Shown one piece after another: positions 30,928 to 40,023 of a stretch of DNA of 64,000 nt; the stretch's first letter is position 1, and each line of letters begins with the position of its first letter. The position numbers and the translations under genes are program-made. Under the pieces are notes generated by a model, which saw only the letters and a program-made list of their open reading frames with translations, did not search any database and had not been told where the DNA came from. The DNA comes from Diaporthe sp. PMI_573. Lineage: Eukaryota; Ascomycota; Sordariomycetes; Diaporthales; Diaporthaceae. Where the stretch lies: the NCBI GenBank assembly GCA_021399435.1, contig JAJTUP010000090.1, forward strand, positions 173,652 through 237,651. The letters run 5' to 3'.

Positions 30928-32196
30928 TCAAACCGTCCCACCCCCTTCCTCCAAAGGACAGTTTTGATGAGTGTGATGGTCCCTGAGATATTCCTGTATC
31001 AGGCGCTCAAGGTGTTGTCCAGCTGCAGTTATGTTCATCTCCCCCACAGCTCTTCGTAGCCACGCGAAACGTTCACGCCTCTCTATTTCTTGACGTTTTT
31101 GAGAAGCGATATCTTGCCTGCCCTGACGAATTCTGTTTTCAAGTTCGTTCCTTAACTGGACATTGAGCCTTAAATCCTTGGCAGAATCGATCATGTTTCT
31201 GAGGACAGTCTCATCATGTTGCAGTTCCTGCAGGGGATCTTGCGATTGATGGCTCAAATAGCACGCTGCAGTTTCGATGGTCCGTGTTAGAGCTGCTAAT
31301 TCTTGCAGAGCTGCTTGAAGCGACCGAAGCTTAGAGACGCAGGCATCGATGTGAGAATTCGCAGCCTCTTGCTGTCGTTCTAGAAAATGTTTCATGGTGC
31401 TCTGGCATTTTCTATTGCCCTGAAGCGTATTTGCAGAGGCTAGAGCAGTAACAGCTGCATCTATATCGTCTGAAGATAGACCGGGGAATTGATCTTGATA
31501 TGTGACGGTGTCAGAGAGTACGTCCCAGAGCTGCAAAGGGCCTAAATCCCTGCCGGGGTTCGGAACGTCGCTGTATTGGCCATCATGACTAGCCACAGTC
31601 GCGGAATTGAGGTTCGCAGCTAGAGCAAGGAGAAATAGTCGATGAAGCTGGCTGTGAATTGATGATGGCACTTGTAATTCAAAAGTAGTGTACGCGATCG
31701 CAATGACACAATGGATGCCGCAGTCTGAAGGATCGCTCTGCTGTGGGTTTCTCGCAGGACGTACAACATGCCAGCCTGTGTCCCAGTCATTGTAAGGAGT
31801 CGGAAGCCGTTTGGTGACAAAACAGCGAGCCAATTGCAAACATGTTTGGTCAGTATTCTCCTCATTTTGCCCAGTGCGTGGGTCGAACAGTGCAGCCTCA
31901 CGCGAACCCACGTGAATTCTGAGCCACACCCAGTGTTTTTTTTCAATTTTAACCGGGAGGGCAAACGTACTAGACTCGTTGCATGGGAGTGTCCATGCAT
32001 TCAGGTCCTGACAGTCCCACGCCCCGCTGGGTGTGGTGCTCATTCGAGGATTGCCGGAGACAAAATAGTCTGTGAATGTGTTCAAAAGCTTCTCATTGAG
32101 CCATCCACTCTGATGAATGGTGTCTTTGAGCCTCTCGATATCTTGCCGGCCGAATGGAAGCTGTAATTCGTGAATGTGCGGCTTCGCTGGAGTCAA
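30928..32196 (-). CDS. Ulp1-like (C48) cysteine protease, 5' truncated
   Basis: The open frame of 422 codons begins with TTG and has no ATG before residue 52, so the true N-terminus is missing. The C48 fold is recognisable: SGWLNEKLLNTFTDYF (the WLND-like entry helix), catalytic H88 in KKHWVWLRI, D105 in AALFDPRTG, and Q152/153 with C159 in PQQSDPSDCGIHC. Ulp1-type proteases cleave SUMO or related peptides; element-encoded versions are common in eukaryotic DNA transposons. Residues 240-420 form a long coiled coil rich in Gln/Arg/Glu (ENRIRQGRQDIASQKRQE). The truncation coincides with the boundary of the 156-bp repeat at 32212, implying that this repeat broke the gene. The triad is intact. Confidence 0.75.
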   Translation of the reverse strand: MTPAKPHIHELQLPFGRQDIERLKDTIHQSGWLNEKLLNTFTDYFVSGNPRMSTTPSGAWDCQDLNAWTLPCNESSTFALPVKIEKKHWVWLRIHVGSREAALFDPRTGQNEENTDQTCLQLARCFVTKRLPTPYNDWDTGWHVVRPARNPQQSDPSDCGIHCVIAIAYTTFELQVPSSIHSQLHRLFLLALAANLNSATVASHDGQYSDVPNPGRDLGPLQLWDVLSDTVTYQDQFPGLSSDDIDAAVTALASANTLQGNRKCQSTMKHFLERQQEAANSHIDACVSKLRSLQAALQELAALTRTIETAACYLSHQSQDPLQELQHDETVLRNMIDSAKDLRLNVQLRNELENRIRQGRQDIASQKRQEIERRERFAWLRRAVGEMNITAAGQHLERLIQEYLRDHHTHQNCPLEEGGGTV

Positions 32197-32211
32197 TTTA
32201 AAGGTGTTGGC

Positions 32212-32367
32212 GTAACTGCAGTGCCAGTCTGAAGTGACTGGCTTTTGGTGGGGAAATCAGCTTCCCCACCAAAATGGAGCATTTCAGACATACAGGATCA
32301 ACCTCAATCTACACCAGCCAGGTCAACTATCTGGGCGGTCCGCCGCGGACCGCTTAAGAATGTACTA
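32212..32367 (-). repeat. 156-bp repeat, copy 2
   Basis: Reverse-complement partner of 27624-27779. On the minus strand it directly follows a zinc-knuckle coding tail (32466-32354), with which it overlaps by the stop codon region. Confidence 0.75.
32335..32353. repeat. 19-bp GC palindrome, copy 2
   Basis: GCGGTCCGCCGCGGACCGC, immediately beyond the stop codon of the minus-strand zinc-knuckle tail. Confidence 0.85.
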
Positions 32368-32466
32368 TTATACACTCAGAATCTAACTGACTAGACCCTT
32401 CTACATCTTTCTTACAAGTTTTTGCATAATGCCCAGTCTCACCGCAGTTGCCACATCGTCGTTGAT
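32354..32466 (-). pseudogene. Pogo transposase zinc-knuckle tail, relic A
   Basis: Minus-strand RRCGNCGETGHYAKTCKKDV ending SECIIVHS and a stop. The CxxCxxxGHxxxxC knuckle followed by an acidic tail is the C-terminus of many fungal pogo/Fot transposases. Upstream of it the sequence changes abruptly to an (ATC)n run at 32463-32482, so the rest of the gene is gone. Confidence 0.65.
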
Positions 32467-33045
32467 GATGATGATGATGATATTGTTTTACGCCGGGGGC
32501 CGCACCGCAAGCGGTACGACCAGACCTTGATCTCAGAGGGTACAGGGCGTGTCTAGCTAGGTAAGGGACATCCCCTTTATAACAATCAAGTCAACCCATT
32601 AGACAAATCTCATCCAGTGATGCTAAGCCAAAGCCGTTCTCGGTATTTTCCTACCGCCGGTTGTAGGTCCATAACATTCCACCAAGCTTCATTACTACCT
32701 GGATTCCCAAAAACTGAGAGGTAAACCTCGTAGGGGAAACCTCTCAGGGTAGTGTAGCGACCGCCGTCGTGTCGTTTCGAGCAGGGAGGTGTGGTAGTCC
32801 TCGCTGTTGCCGGTTGGCCTCGAAGGTCGAGCGGGGGGGAAGAAGCCATCACGCCTTCCCTAACGTTGGATATAGATGGGGCAAGGTCTACTCCAAGTTC
32901 GTGATGGCCACGCGAGGAGGTGCGTCGTCTCGTCGCTTGCGCAGTTGTCGGATCTCGAAAGCAAGTTTCGAAGTTTTCGCGTTTTTGACCGCTTGTTAGG
33001 CCAAAGTTGTGCGTGCCATAGTAAAATGGCGTAATTTCTAGCAGG
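32467..33045. other. Inserted sequence between two knuckle tails
   Basis: Starts with an ATC/GAT microsatellite (32463-32482) at the point where relic A loses pogo homology, so it could be a retroelement 3' tail on the minus strand. It contains a hairpin GAGAGGT ... ACCTCTC at 32716-32745. No reverse transcriptase motif was seen; an 80-codon minus frame (32852-32610) is unassigned. Confidence 0.35.
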
Positions 33046-33237
33046 GTGCTAACAGCAGCGTGCCAAGAAATTAAGAGTCGAGGGGAAGGTGGTGGTGCTG
33101 AGGAGGCGGTCCGCAGCGGACCGCCTCAACGACGATGTGGCAACTGCGGCGAGACTGGGCATAATGCAAGAACTTGTGAGAAAGATGTAGAAGAGTCTAT
33201 TCCATCAGATTCTGAGTGTATAATAGTACATTCTTAA
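33046..33237 (+). pseudogene. Pogo transposase zinc-knuckle tail, relic B
   Basis: Reads EEAVRSGPPQRRCGNCGETG, then HNARTCEKDVEES, ending SECIIVHS. It is the same tail as relic A in opposite orientation. A GC palindrome is embedded in frame just before the knuckle, encoding AVRSGP. Upstream catalytic sequence is absent. Confidence 0.65.
33106..33124. repeat. 19-bp GC palindrome, copy 3 (within coding tail)
   Basis: GCGGTCCGCAGCGGACCGC: the same 9-bp arms with centre A. Relic A lacks it at the equivalent place. Confidence 0.85.
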
Positions 33238-33256
33238 GCGGTCCGCGGCGGACCGC
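33238..33256. repeat. 19-bp GC palindrome, copy 4
   Basis: GCGGTCCGCGGCGGACCGC with centre G, starting directly after the stop codon of relic B. About 45 bp of the 156-bp repeat continue beyond it. Confidence 0.85.
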
Positions 33257-33303
33257 CCAAATAGTTGACCTGGCTGGTGTAGATTGAGGTTGATCCTGCA
33301 TTG

Positions 33304-33334
33304 AGCCAGCCCAGCGAGGCTCGCTGGGCTGGCT
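33304..33334. repeat. Perfect 15-bp-arm GC hairpin
   Basis: AGCCAGCCCAGCGAG, one G, then the exact reverse complement. It begins where relic B's flank loses similarity to the 156-bp repeat, so it may be the end of an inserted element. Confidence 0.7.
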
Positions 33335-33368
33335 GGACCCACAGCGAGCGCACACGCGATCTCAAGGC

Positions 33369-33737
33369 TTGGGTCTGAGCGATTATGAACAGGAGTTCGC
33401 GAAGGTTGATAACTATCGACAGTGTGCTGAAATCCTGTCGAATGAGACTGAGAACCGACTGGAACTACGTCCTCAGGGAGAGCAACACCGATACCCTCTA
33501 AGAGTCAAGCGGAGCGGGATTTTCGCTGACAAAATTACGATGTCATTTGCAATGACTATGAAGACGGCACATGCGACTGGCCTTGGTGGAAAGCATTGGC
33601 TGAATCCTAAGACTTTTGAAGTGACATTTTTGAGAAAGCAAGGCGACGACACCGGGTTTAACCATCTTGTTTGGACCTTTGAGGGTATTGAGGGGAAGAG
33701 CACGGGGTCCTTTTTCAAGAAAGAAGGCCCAGAATAG
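33369..33737 (+). CDS. Hypothetical ORF (122 codons), partial
   Basis: Open frame starting TTG with coding-like composition: SDYEQEFAKVDNYRQCAEIL, RYPLRVKRSGIFADKITMSF, KHWLNPKTFEVTFLRKQGDD. There is no ATG near the 5' end and no family recognised. Probably the 3' part of a gene cut on its left by the repeat cluster. Confidence 0.35.
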   Translation: MGLSDYEQEFAKVDNYRQCAEILSNETENRLELRPQGEQHRYPLRVKRSGIFADKITMSFAMTMKTAHATGLGGKHWLNPKTFEVTFLRKQGDDTGFNHLVWTFEGIEGKSTGSFFKKEGPE

Positions 33738-34331
33738 TTGACGGTTACGTATACAGTAATGAGAGGGCTGTCGCCGGCGCGTACTGTACATACAAGAGGT
33801 TGCAATGTATCATCTTTAAAATTGACGGCCGGGATGGGCGCGTCTGTTGGAGGCATCCAGAGACGATTGGGCCTCGTTTGGGGCATATCCCCGAGCCCTA
33901 GTTCTCGGCCCTCTGGACCTTGTTCTGGGACCTTTGCAATGAGTGGCAAGGCGCACAGCCTCTTAACCTTGTTTCGGGACTCTCCTCTTATGTGGGAAAT
34001 CCTCGATCTGCTCCATTCTGGCAGCGACCACACGCCGTAACACTCCAATTCACGCAAGGTCGGCTGTCCCTTGTGAAGACACCGCAGAGACACAACAGAG
34101 ATCCCAGCTAAAGTACCAGCCCTGCCTGGCCACCGTGTCCGTCGTTATTTTCTGCCTTCATCCACTTTAAACGAAGATCACTGCTGGCATCGCCCTTCAA
34201 GAGGAAGATGATGTGTATCACCCAGACTAACTACCTTGTTCAGAAGGCTCGGGCTAAGCTTTCTCTGAAGTAGCCCGGCCTAACTACGAACTTTGCTACT
34301 TGTTGGGCACGCAAACCTGATCGACTATTTG
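33738..34331. other. Unassigned stretch
   Basis: Overlapping frames on both strands (for example 34093-33473 minus), none with recognisable motifs. Confidence 0.3.
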
Positions 34332-34847
34332 ATGGCCGAGCCTGCCGGCACCGAGGGCGAACAAGAGCTGTCGTTCAACCAATCTGCCTGTGGAGCTACC
34401 AAGAGCCAGCGATGCCATATGCAATGGGCCGAGGCGGTCGCTGAGGACTCGAATTTAAACTCATTCAACACAGGTAGTGACTTTGACACCACACACCAGG
34501 GGCTATTATACCAGAGTTCGCTGCCAAGCTCGGACGAGAAGGGTGAGATTAAGGACGGCAGCGACAGGGAAGACTACAACAAGCTCGCCTTGACCTGGTC
34601 CCCATCACACTTTGCTCAACCGCGATTCAACTTGTCAGAAGACGAGCATATACTTCCATCACCACTCCGTAGAGCCTTGCCATACGCGGCCCCGAGCAGT
34701 AATCCAACGACCGGTAAGCACGTTCGATTCTCGATCACTTTGTACCGAGGATGGCAAACTACTCACTTGGGACGTATTGATGCCCACCATGCGAGGCTTT
34801 CACCGAGGGAAATGCCATCTTCGAGCGGAACAAGGCTCGACTCTTGA
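34332..34847 (+). CDS. Hypothetical ORF
   Basis: A frame opening with MAEPAGTEGEQELSFNQSAC, polar and acidic, with FNTGSDFDTT and LSEDEHILPSPLRRALP. A GTAAGC at about 34715, after SNPTT, could be a splice donor, in which case the last 45 codons are intronic. No family was recognised; weak support. Confidence 0.3.
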   Translation: MAEPAGTEGEQELSFNQSACGATKSQRCHMQWAEAVAEDSNLNSFNTGSDFDTTHQGLLYQSSLPSSDEKGEIKDGSDREDYNKLALTWSPSHFAQPRFNLSEDEHILPSPLRRALPYAAPSSNPTTGKHVRFSITLYRGWQTTHLGRIDAHHARLSPREMPSSSGTRLDS

Positions 34848-35462
34848 GGAACCCAACTGTCGTGCCTGCTGAGAAGCATCGATTTTTCTAATACAACAGG
34901 CCTATGTGAACTTGCTCGCAGCCCGCAGCGCAACAGTGTCCTGAGAAATTGCACTCGCAACTTGACGACTGCCACCACTGCCAAGTCATAAGCGACTTAG
35001 GGTTAGGCAGCTAACAATTACAAAGTGTCATCTGGACAAAAAGGACATTTGCCAACAATGGCCTATATTCCTTAGTCAGAGGTGGAATATGAGCAGTGAG
35101 ACTCATGACATAATAGGAGCCATCTATAATCCCTAAGTTCTGAGCGATAGTCCCTGAGATAAGCAAAGTCATCAAGCCGCAAGTTGTGTGTCTAATGTTA
35201 ACAGTATCGAATATCCCCTAGAGCATGTCCGAGCTTCCAATTTGATATAAATGCAAAACTAGATCCGGGCTAGCAACCCCGAGCATGACGAAGAAAAACA
35301 AGCCCCTTATCAAGCGCTAAAGGCGCGCTACCCCCCAAATGATCAACTTTCGCGGAAGAAAGCACAGCGTGGATAATGGGACACTGGGCTGAGTTTTACC
35401 GGCCAAGTGCGAAATTTTAGGTAGCTTCTCCAGCTCTCAGGTTCCTCCTCTTGTAGACCAAC
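34848..35462. other. Intergenic stretch, no supported gene
   Basis: AT-rich, with stops in all frames and no recognised repeats. Confidence 0.4.
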
Positions 35463-35998
35463 CTAGCGCATCCTCGTGGTAGCCATCATATTCCGGGAGT
35501 CCTTGACTTCCTCCGTTGATATCTGGGCTGTGCCATTGTGGCGCGGGGAGCGCGGTGTTGCACCGACAATGGTAGTGCCATTGCTCTCCGCAGTATCGTA
35601 ATAACCTTGCCCGGCTTCGGTCGCGCTTTCGGGGGACGAAATGTACAGGGCCGAATACCCGCAGGAGCAGCGTCGTTTCTGGACTAAGTTGCGGAGTTGG
35701 TTCAGTATAGGAAACTCGAGCTTCAGCTTGATGCTGTAAAGAGCGCTCTTATATGTTGTTTCAATCGCGTACATGTTACCGAACACGGTTCCAAGGAGCG
35801 TAAAGTCCATCAAGATGACTATTACATTCACAAAGATGAGGTGCTTCATTACCTGGCGGGCGTCGTTGCCCCGGCTGTGGCGGAGCGTGTTCCAGGTGTG
35901 CCATAAATAGAGGCCCGAGATTGTGAACTCCTGCGAGCAGAATCCGACCAATGCGATCTTCTCGTACACCTCAAAAGGGTGGACGAACGGGTCAAAGA
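35463..35998 (-). pseudogene. DUF7703-like membrane protein, C-terminal exon
   Basis: After an apparent acceptor (CCAG, 35999-36000) the minus strand reads DPFVHPFEVYEKIALVGFCS, then EFTISGLYLWHTWNTL, QVMKHLIFVNVIVILMDFTL, and YSIKLKLEFPILNQL. This is the last transmembrane pair and juxtamembrane segment of fungal seven-helix DUF7703 integral membrane proteins, followed by a polar cytoplasmic tail. The preceding exons with the other helices are not found upstream, where frames are closed, so only the 3' exon remains. Confidence 0.6.
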
Positions 35999-36000
35999 CT

Positions 36001-36962
36001 GGTCTCCAAACTTAGAGGCCGTTCGGGCAACGATACGATTCGCAATAGCCTCGGGCCGACTTGACGCAAACCAACCGTCGGGCAACTAAAACACTTAACC
36101 GATCACCCACCACTCTCCGCCACCGAACCCACACCCATCACCTCGTGCCACGGACAGCAGGCACCGCTTCAGCCGCCGAGGATAGGACGTTGAACACTTG
36201 GAGAATCGCCTCCAAACCAGCCTACTACTAATCCTACTAACCCACGAGAATCCGAAGAGAAATGGCAGAAGAAGGCAAATAAGCTAGAATGGACTTTGCA
36301 TGGGCTTTAAGGAGATCAAGGCATATCTTGGGAAATGTATGGTCAAATTGTTAATAGTTGCCCTTTCGGGTTAAGCCCGCCGGGCGGAATAAATTGTGTG
36401 TGTGTGTGTGTGTGTGTGTGTACCAAGAATTGAATTGATTGTGTATCTTCAAACATGAGGACTTTGTGTGGTTGGGTGACCGAGAGGTGGGGGTGACCGG
36501 CCGGCCCATGTCCCATAGTATAGTACAGTACGGTATAGTGAAACAGATTATTGATCCAGTGGTCTTTATGTAAAGTCTGTTGGGTAAAGTATATTCGTTG
36601 TGTGTATAAAGTACTGTGTAGGGTAGTCAGACACTAATATGTACTAAAGTCTCGAAAGTACGAGCTTTCCTACAGGCTTGATACTTAAGGCTTAAGGAGG
36701 CAGGGGCTTGAAAATTGATACTTGAGTGGGACATCTGCTTTGTACTGTAAAGGAATCGTCAGAAAGCTAGGGAATTAACTGCAAATGACGCATACGTAAG
36801 TCCCTTTTGAAGAGCTTATAAAGTACATAGTAGAATCAGCCAAATACTCGTTTTGTTAAACTTTTATAAAAAGTGGAAGTACTGCATAGTACATACATGG
36901 GAATATTCCGAAACAAGTGCCCGTCAAAGTCAGTTTCTATAAGGTCCTACAGGACAGTACTT
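36001..36962. other. Intergenic stretch with microsatellite
   Basis: No supported gene. It holds a (TG)n run at 36395-36421 and GTACTGTA-like low-complexity patches at 36520-36620. Confidence 0.45.
36395..36421. repeat. (TG)n microsatellite
   Basis: 27 bases of uninterrupted TG dinucleotide. Confidence 0.95.
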
Positions 36963-37082
36963 TGTTGAAACAAAACACCATCACACCTACTACCGCTCCA
37001 TCTACATATAGACCGTAGGCCCCAGCACCCTCTGAAGGGCCTACTCTCACTTGAATTAACTCAATTCTTCTCTCATTTGACA
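36963..37082 (+). repeat. Candidate 5' LTR of copia element (120 bp)
   Basis: Starts TGTTGAAAC and ends TTTGACA, i.e. TG...CA, directly before the primer site. No second LTR is available to confirm it. Confidence 0.6.
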
Positions 37083-37097
37083 GGTTATGAGCCCGGG
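37083..37097 (+). other. Primer binding site (initiator tRNA-Met half molecule)
   Basis: GGTTATGAGCCCGGG is complementary to the anticodon stem-loop of initiator tRNA-Met, the half-tRNA priming known for copia elements. Confidence 0.7.
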
Positions 37098-37317
37098 CGT
37101 CCCGCGGGGCGTCTGTGCCTAGCCGCACTGCACCGCTTCTTCCCCAACGAGAATGAATTGCACTAAAACGACTTTAAAACAACACCCGTTTCACATGAAC
37201 ACCATGAGAAACTCACTAAATTACTTTATTTCAGGGTCCCTGCCTCAGAATCCCCGCACAGACCAACGACGCTGTCCTCAAAGGGCAGTACCGGAAACGG
37301 GGGCCCTCTAAAGCTAC

Positions 37318-40023
37318 ATGCAAGTCAACCCACCTATCTATTTGCTGAATATGGCTTCTAGGAATCAGAACCAGCCCTGGGTACCAGTCTTTCGCCCCCA
37401 GGCCACTTCCGCCTCAAGTCATCTGAGACTGCTGAGACAACCGCGCTTTCCCGCCTTATCTCGGGAGGTTCAGAACTGGCGTGACGCCGGAATCGACCCC
37501 TGGGACGAGAACGATCACAGCGGCGAATATCAGACTCCAGCAGTCGATCTGGCGTCTGAGGAGGAGCTGGAAGCAGGCCCAGCTTCGATTCCTGAGCAGC
37601 CGAGCGAGATAGACCTTTATGACCTGGAAGTCCGCACTCCTCCCTCAGCTCAGCCAAGCTCAGAATCACCACGGCAAGGCCATGTTTCATCAGGAACAGT
37701 TAGAGCTTCAAGCACCTCAACTGGGAGATCAGTCGCAAGGACCCCCCGGCGCTCAGAAGCACCTAAGTCAGCCCGAAACCGCTCTTCCTCAGACGGCAGC
37801 AGTGACGGGAACGGAAGCTCGTCGACAAGCTACATTTACACATCCTCTTCCTCAACACCGGAACCTCACAGCTCTCAAGAACGCTACGAAACGCCACAAA
37901 CAACACCAACTCCCCCTTTAAACAGGCTGGTACCGAGACCAACACCAAGACCAGCAGCAATAATGTCTCCTCGCCAGCAGCAAATCAACGTTCAGGTCCA
38001 ATCACACCCCGAAAAGCTTCAAGAACTCCGAATCAACGCACTAAACCTTAGCAACCTTGCCCAACTACACAAGGCTGAAGACTACCACAAATGGAGGACA
38101 GACAACCTTGCAACACTGGATCTGATGGGTGCTGGCGATGTCCTTGAGACCTACAAGACTCGCGAGGATGTCCCAGACCACCTACTGAGGAACTGGATCG
38201 AGAAACAACGACAGCTGGTTCGAATGATGCGTACAACAATGACTGAAAGCATTGGTCAAATGATGTCTGCTGAGGACACAATCGTCAAAATATTTGACCG
38301 AGCAGCACTTGAGTTCCAGACACATGGCCTGACGGCGCTTCAGAAGGCCTATCAAGACTGGGAAGGCATCAACGTTAGCCAATTCCAGTCGGTCCGCGAA
38401 TTTGGGCACGAGATTCTCCGAATTCAAGATGAATTCATCAAAGTCGACAAAAAACACGCACTCCCTGACTCGCACGTCGTCCTGAAATTCGTCAATGGAC
38501 TTGGAAATGAATTTAACCCCTGGAAGACCGGCTTCTGGGGGAGACAAGACACAAAGGAAGCCACTATTCCGAACTTCCAAGACACACTACGGCAAGCCGA
38601 AAATGAGGAAGGACGACTACGCTCAGAAGCAACACCTGCGCTAATTGCGAGACCGCCAACAACAAGTGCCAACAAGCAATGGGTTGAAATGGATTTTTGC
38701 TCCTACTGTAGAGAGAAGGGATTTCCGTCAATCGGACACAATCAGGAGACGTGCTTCCACCTACACCCTGAACTTCGAAAAAACAAGCGCCCTGGACGAC
38801 CAAATAAGCGGAGGAGGACCGACAAGTCAGGGGAGAGCTCCAAGGACTCAAGGCCTGACGAACCAGACCAAGTGGTCGAGACTGCAAACTTTGCCCAGAC
38901 GGAGTTCAGTTTTCATGGCCAATCAGTGGCATTTATGGCCTCAATAGGCAAGGAGTGCTCACTACGCACCCAGTGGTGTGTGGATTCAGGGGCTGGAAAT
39001 ACAATGGGGCACTGCAGAGAGGACTTTGAGGACTTCCGGCCACTGGAAGGCACTGTGACAGGCATAGGAGAGTTTGAACTGCCCATCCGAGGATGTGGTA
39101 CAGTTCGACTTAAGTGCCAAACACGCGCAGGAACAGTGGTGGAAATGTGCCTCCGAGATGTCTATTATGTCCCGGATGTCGGCGTGAATCTCCTCTCTGT
39201 CACCCACCTACTGCGCACTGGAGCCGAGCTTACAGTATCACTGGACGGGTGGTATATCAAGAAGCAAAACCACACTTTTATTGCTAAACGTTTTGGGAAC
39301 CTCTTTGTTTTACAGACTGTTTCAACTCCCCTTCCTGCACTAATTGCTTACTCTGTTGACCCAAAATGGAAACAATGGCATGAGCGTATGGCGCACCTAG
39401 GCCAGAAGAGCCTAGAGAGGATGCCTGAAATGGTGGACGGAATGGACGAGGCACAGAACTTCTGCTTGTGTGAAGCCTGCCTTCAGGGCCGAATGCGGGA
39501 GCTCCCACACAAGGGAACGCTTCCGAAGGGTGAATAAGTTGGCGACGTTATCCACGCAGACATGTGCGGGCCCTTTCACATTACTGGATTTAGGGGAGAA
39601 CGCTATTGGATCACACTCTTAGATGGCTTCTCTCGTCTCAGCGGGTCTGTCGCAGTAAAGACGAAAAAGGATGCTTGGTTATTTGTACGGAAGTTTGCTC
39701 TTATGTTGGAAAATCAGGATCCCCTCCGCAGAAGATGCCGCCGTATTCACACAGATCGAGGGGGCGAGTTTCAAGACTCAGACTTTGCCCAGTGGGCAGC
39801 AGGACATGGCACCCAACTCACCAACTCAACCACTGAAAAACACCAATCAAATGGAATGGCCGAAAGCCTGAATATTGTTATCCGTGACAAGCTTTTACCA
39901 GCTCTGATCGGTGGAGAAATCCCGAAGAAGTACTGGCCAGTAGTTCTGGAAGGAATCAACTATCTGAGAAACAGAAGCCCACACACTGCACTTGATATCG
40001 TTGCACCAGGCCCAGGCTCGCAG
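37318..40023 (+). pseudogene. Copia Gag-Pol, in-frame stop, truncated
   Basis: Gag region (residues 1-440) with a helical core; a zinc knuckle-like CSYCREKGFPSIGHNQETC; protease active site QWCVDSGAGNTM (D-S-G); GAG-pre-integrase HHCC (WHERMAHLGQKS ... CLCEACLQGRM); and integrase core with HADMCGPFHITGF, HTDRGGEFQDSDFAQW and MAESLNIVIRDKLLP. The frame is interrupted by one TAA (39535-39537) between the zinc finger and the integrase core and reopens in the same frame, fitting a C-to-T change of CAA. After NRSPHTALDI the homology ends. Domain order protease-integrase before RT is diagnostic of copia. Confidence 0.88.

Larger units (their letters stand above)
36963..40015 (+). mobile_element. 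Ty1/copia retrotransposon, truncated 3'
   Basis: A candidate 120-bp 5' LTR, primer site and gag-pol frame are present up to the end of integrase. Reverse transcriptase, RNase H and the 3' LTR are missing; the element stops where SP-RING gene sequence begins. Confidence 0.8.

Noticed and set aside
33473..34093. 206-codon minus-strand ORF opposite the 33.4-kb frame
   Set aside because: Overlaps a better-composed plus-strand frame and shows no motif; probably a shadow.
14995..35000. Telomere-like TTAGGG/CCCTAA motifs (about 15070, 26205, 34990)
   Set aside because: Each has at most two units; expected by chance and not evidence of an internal telomere.
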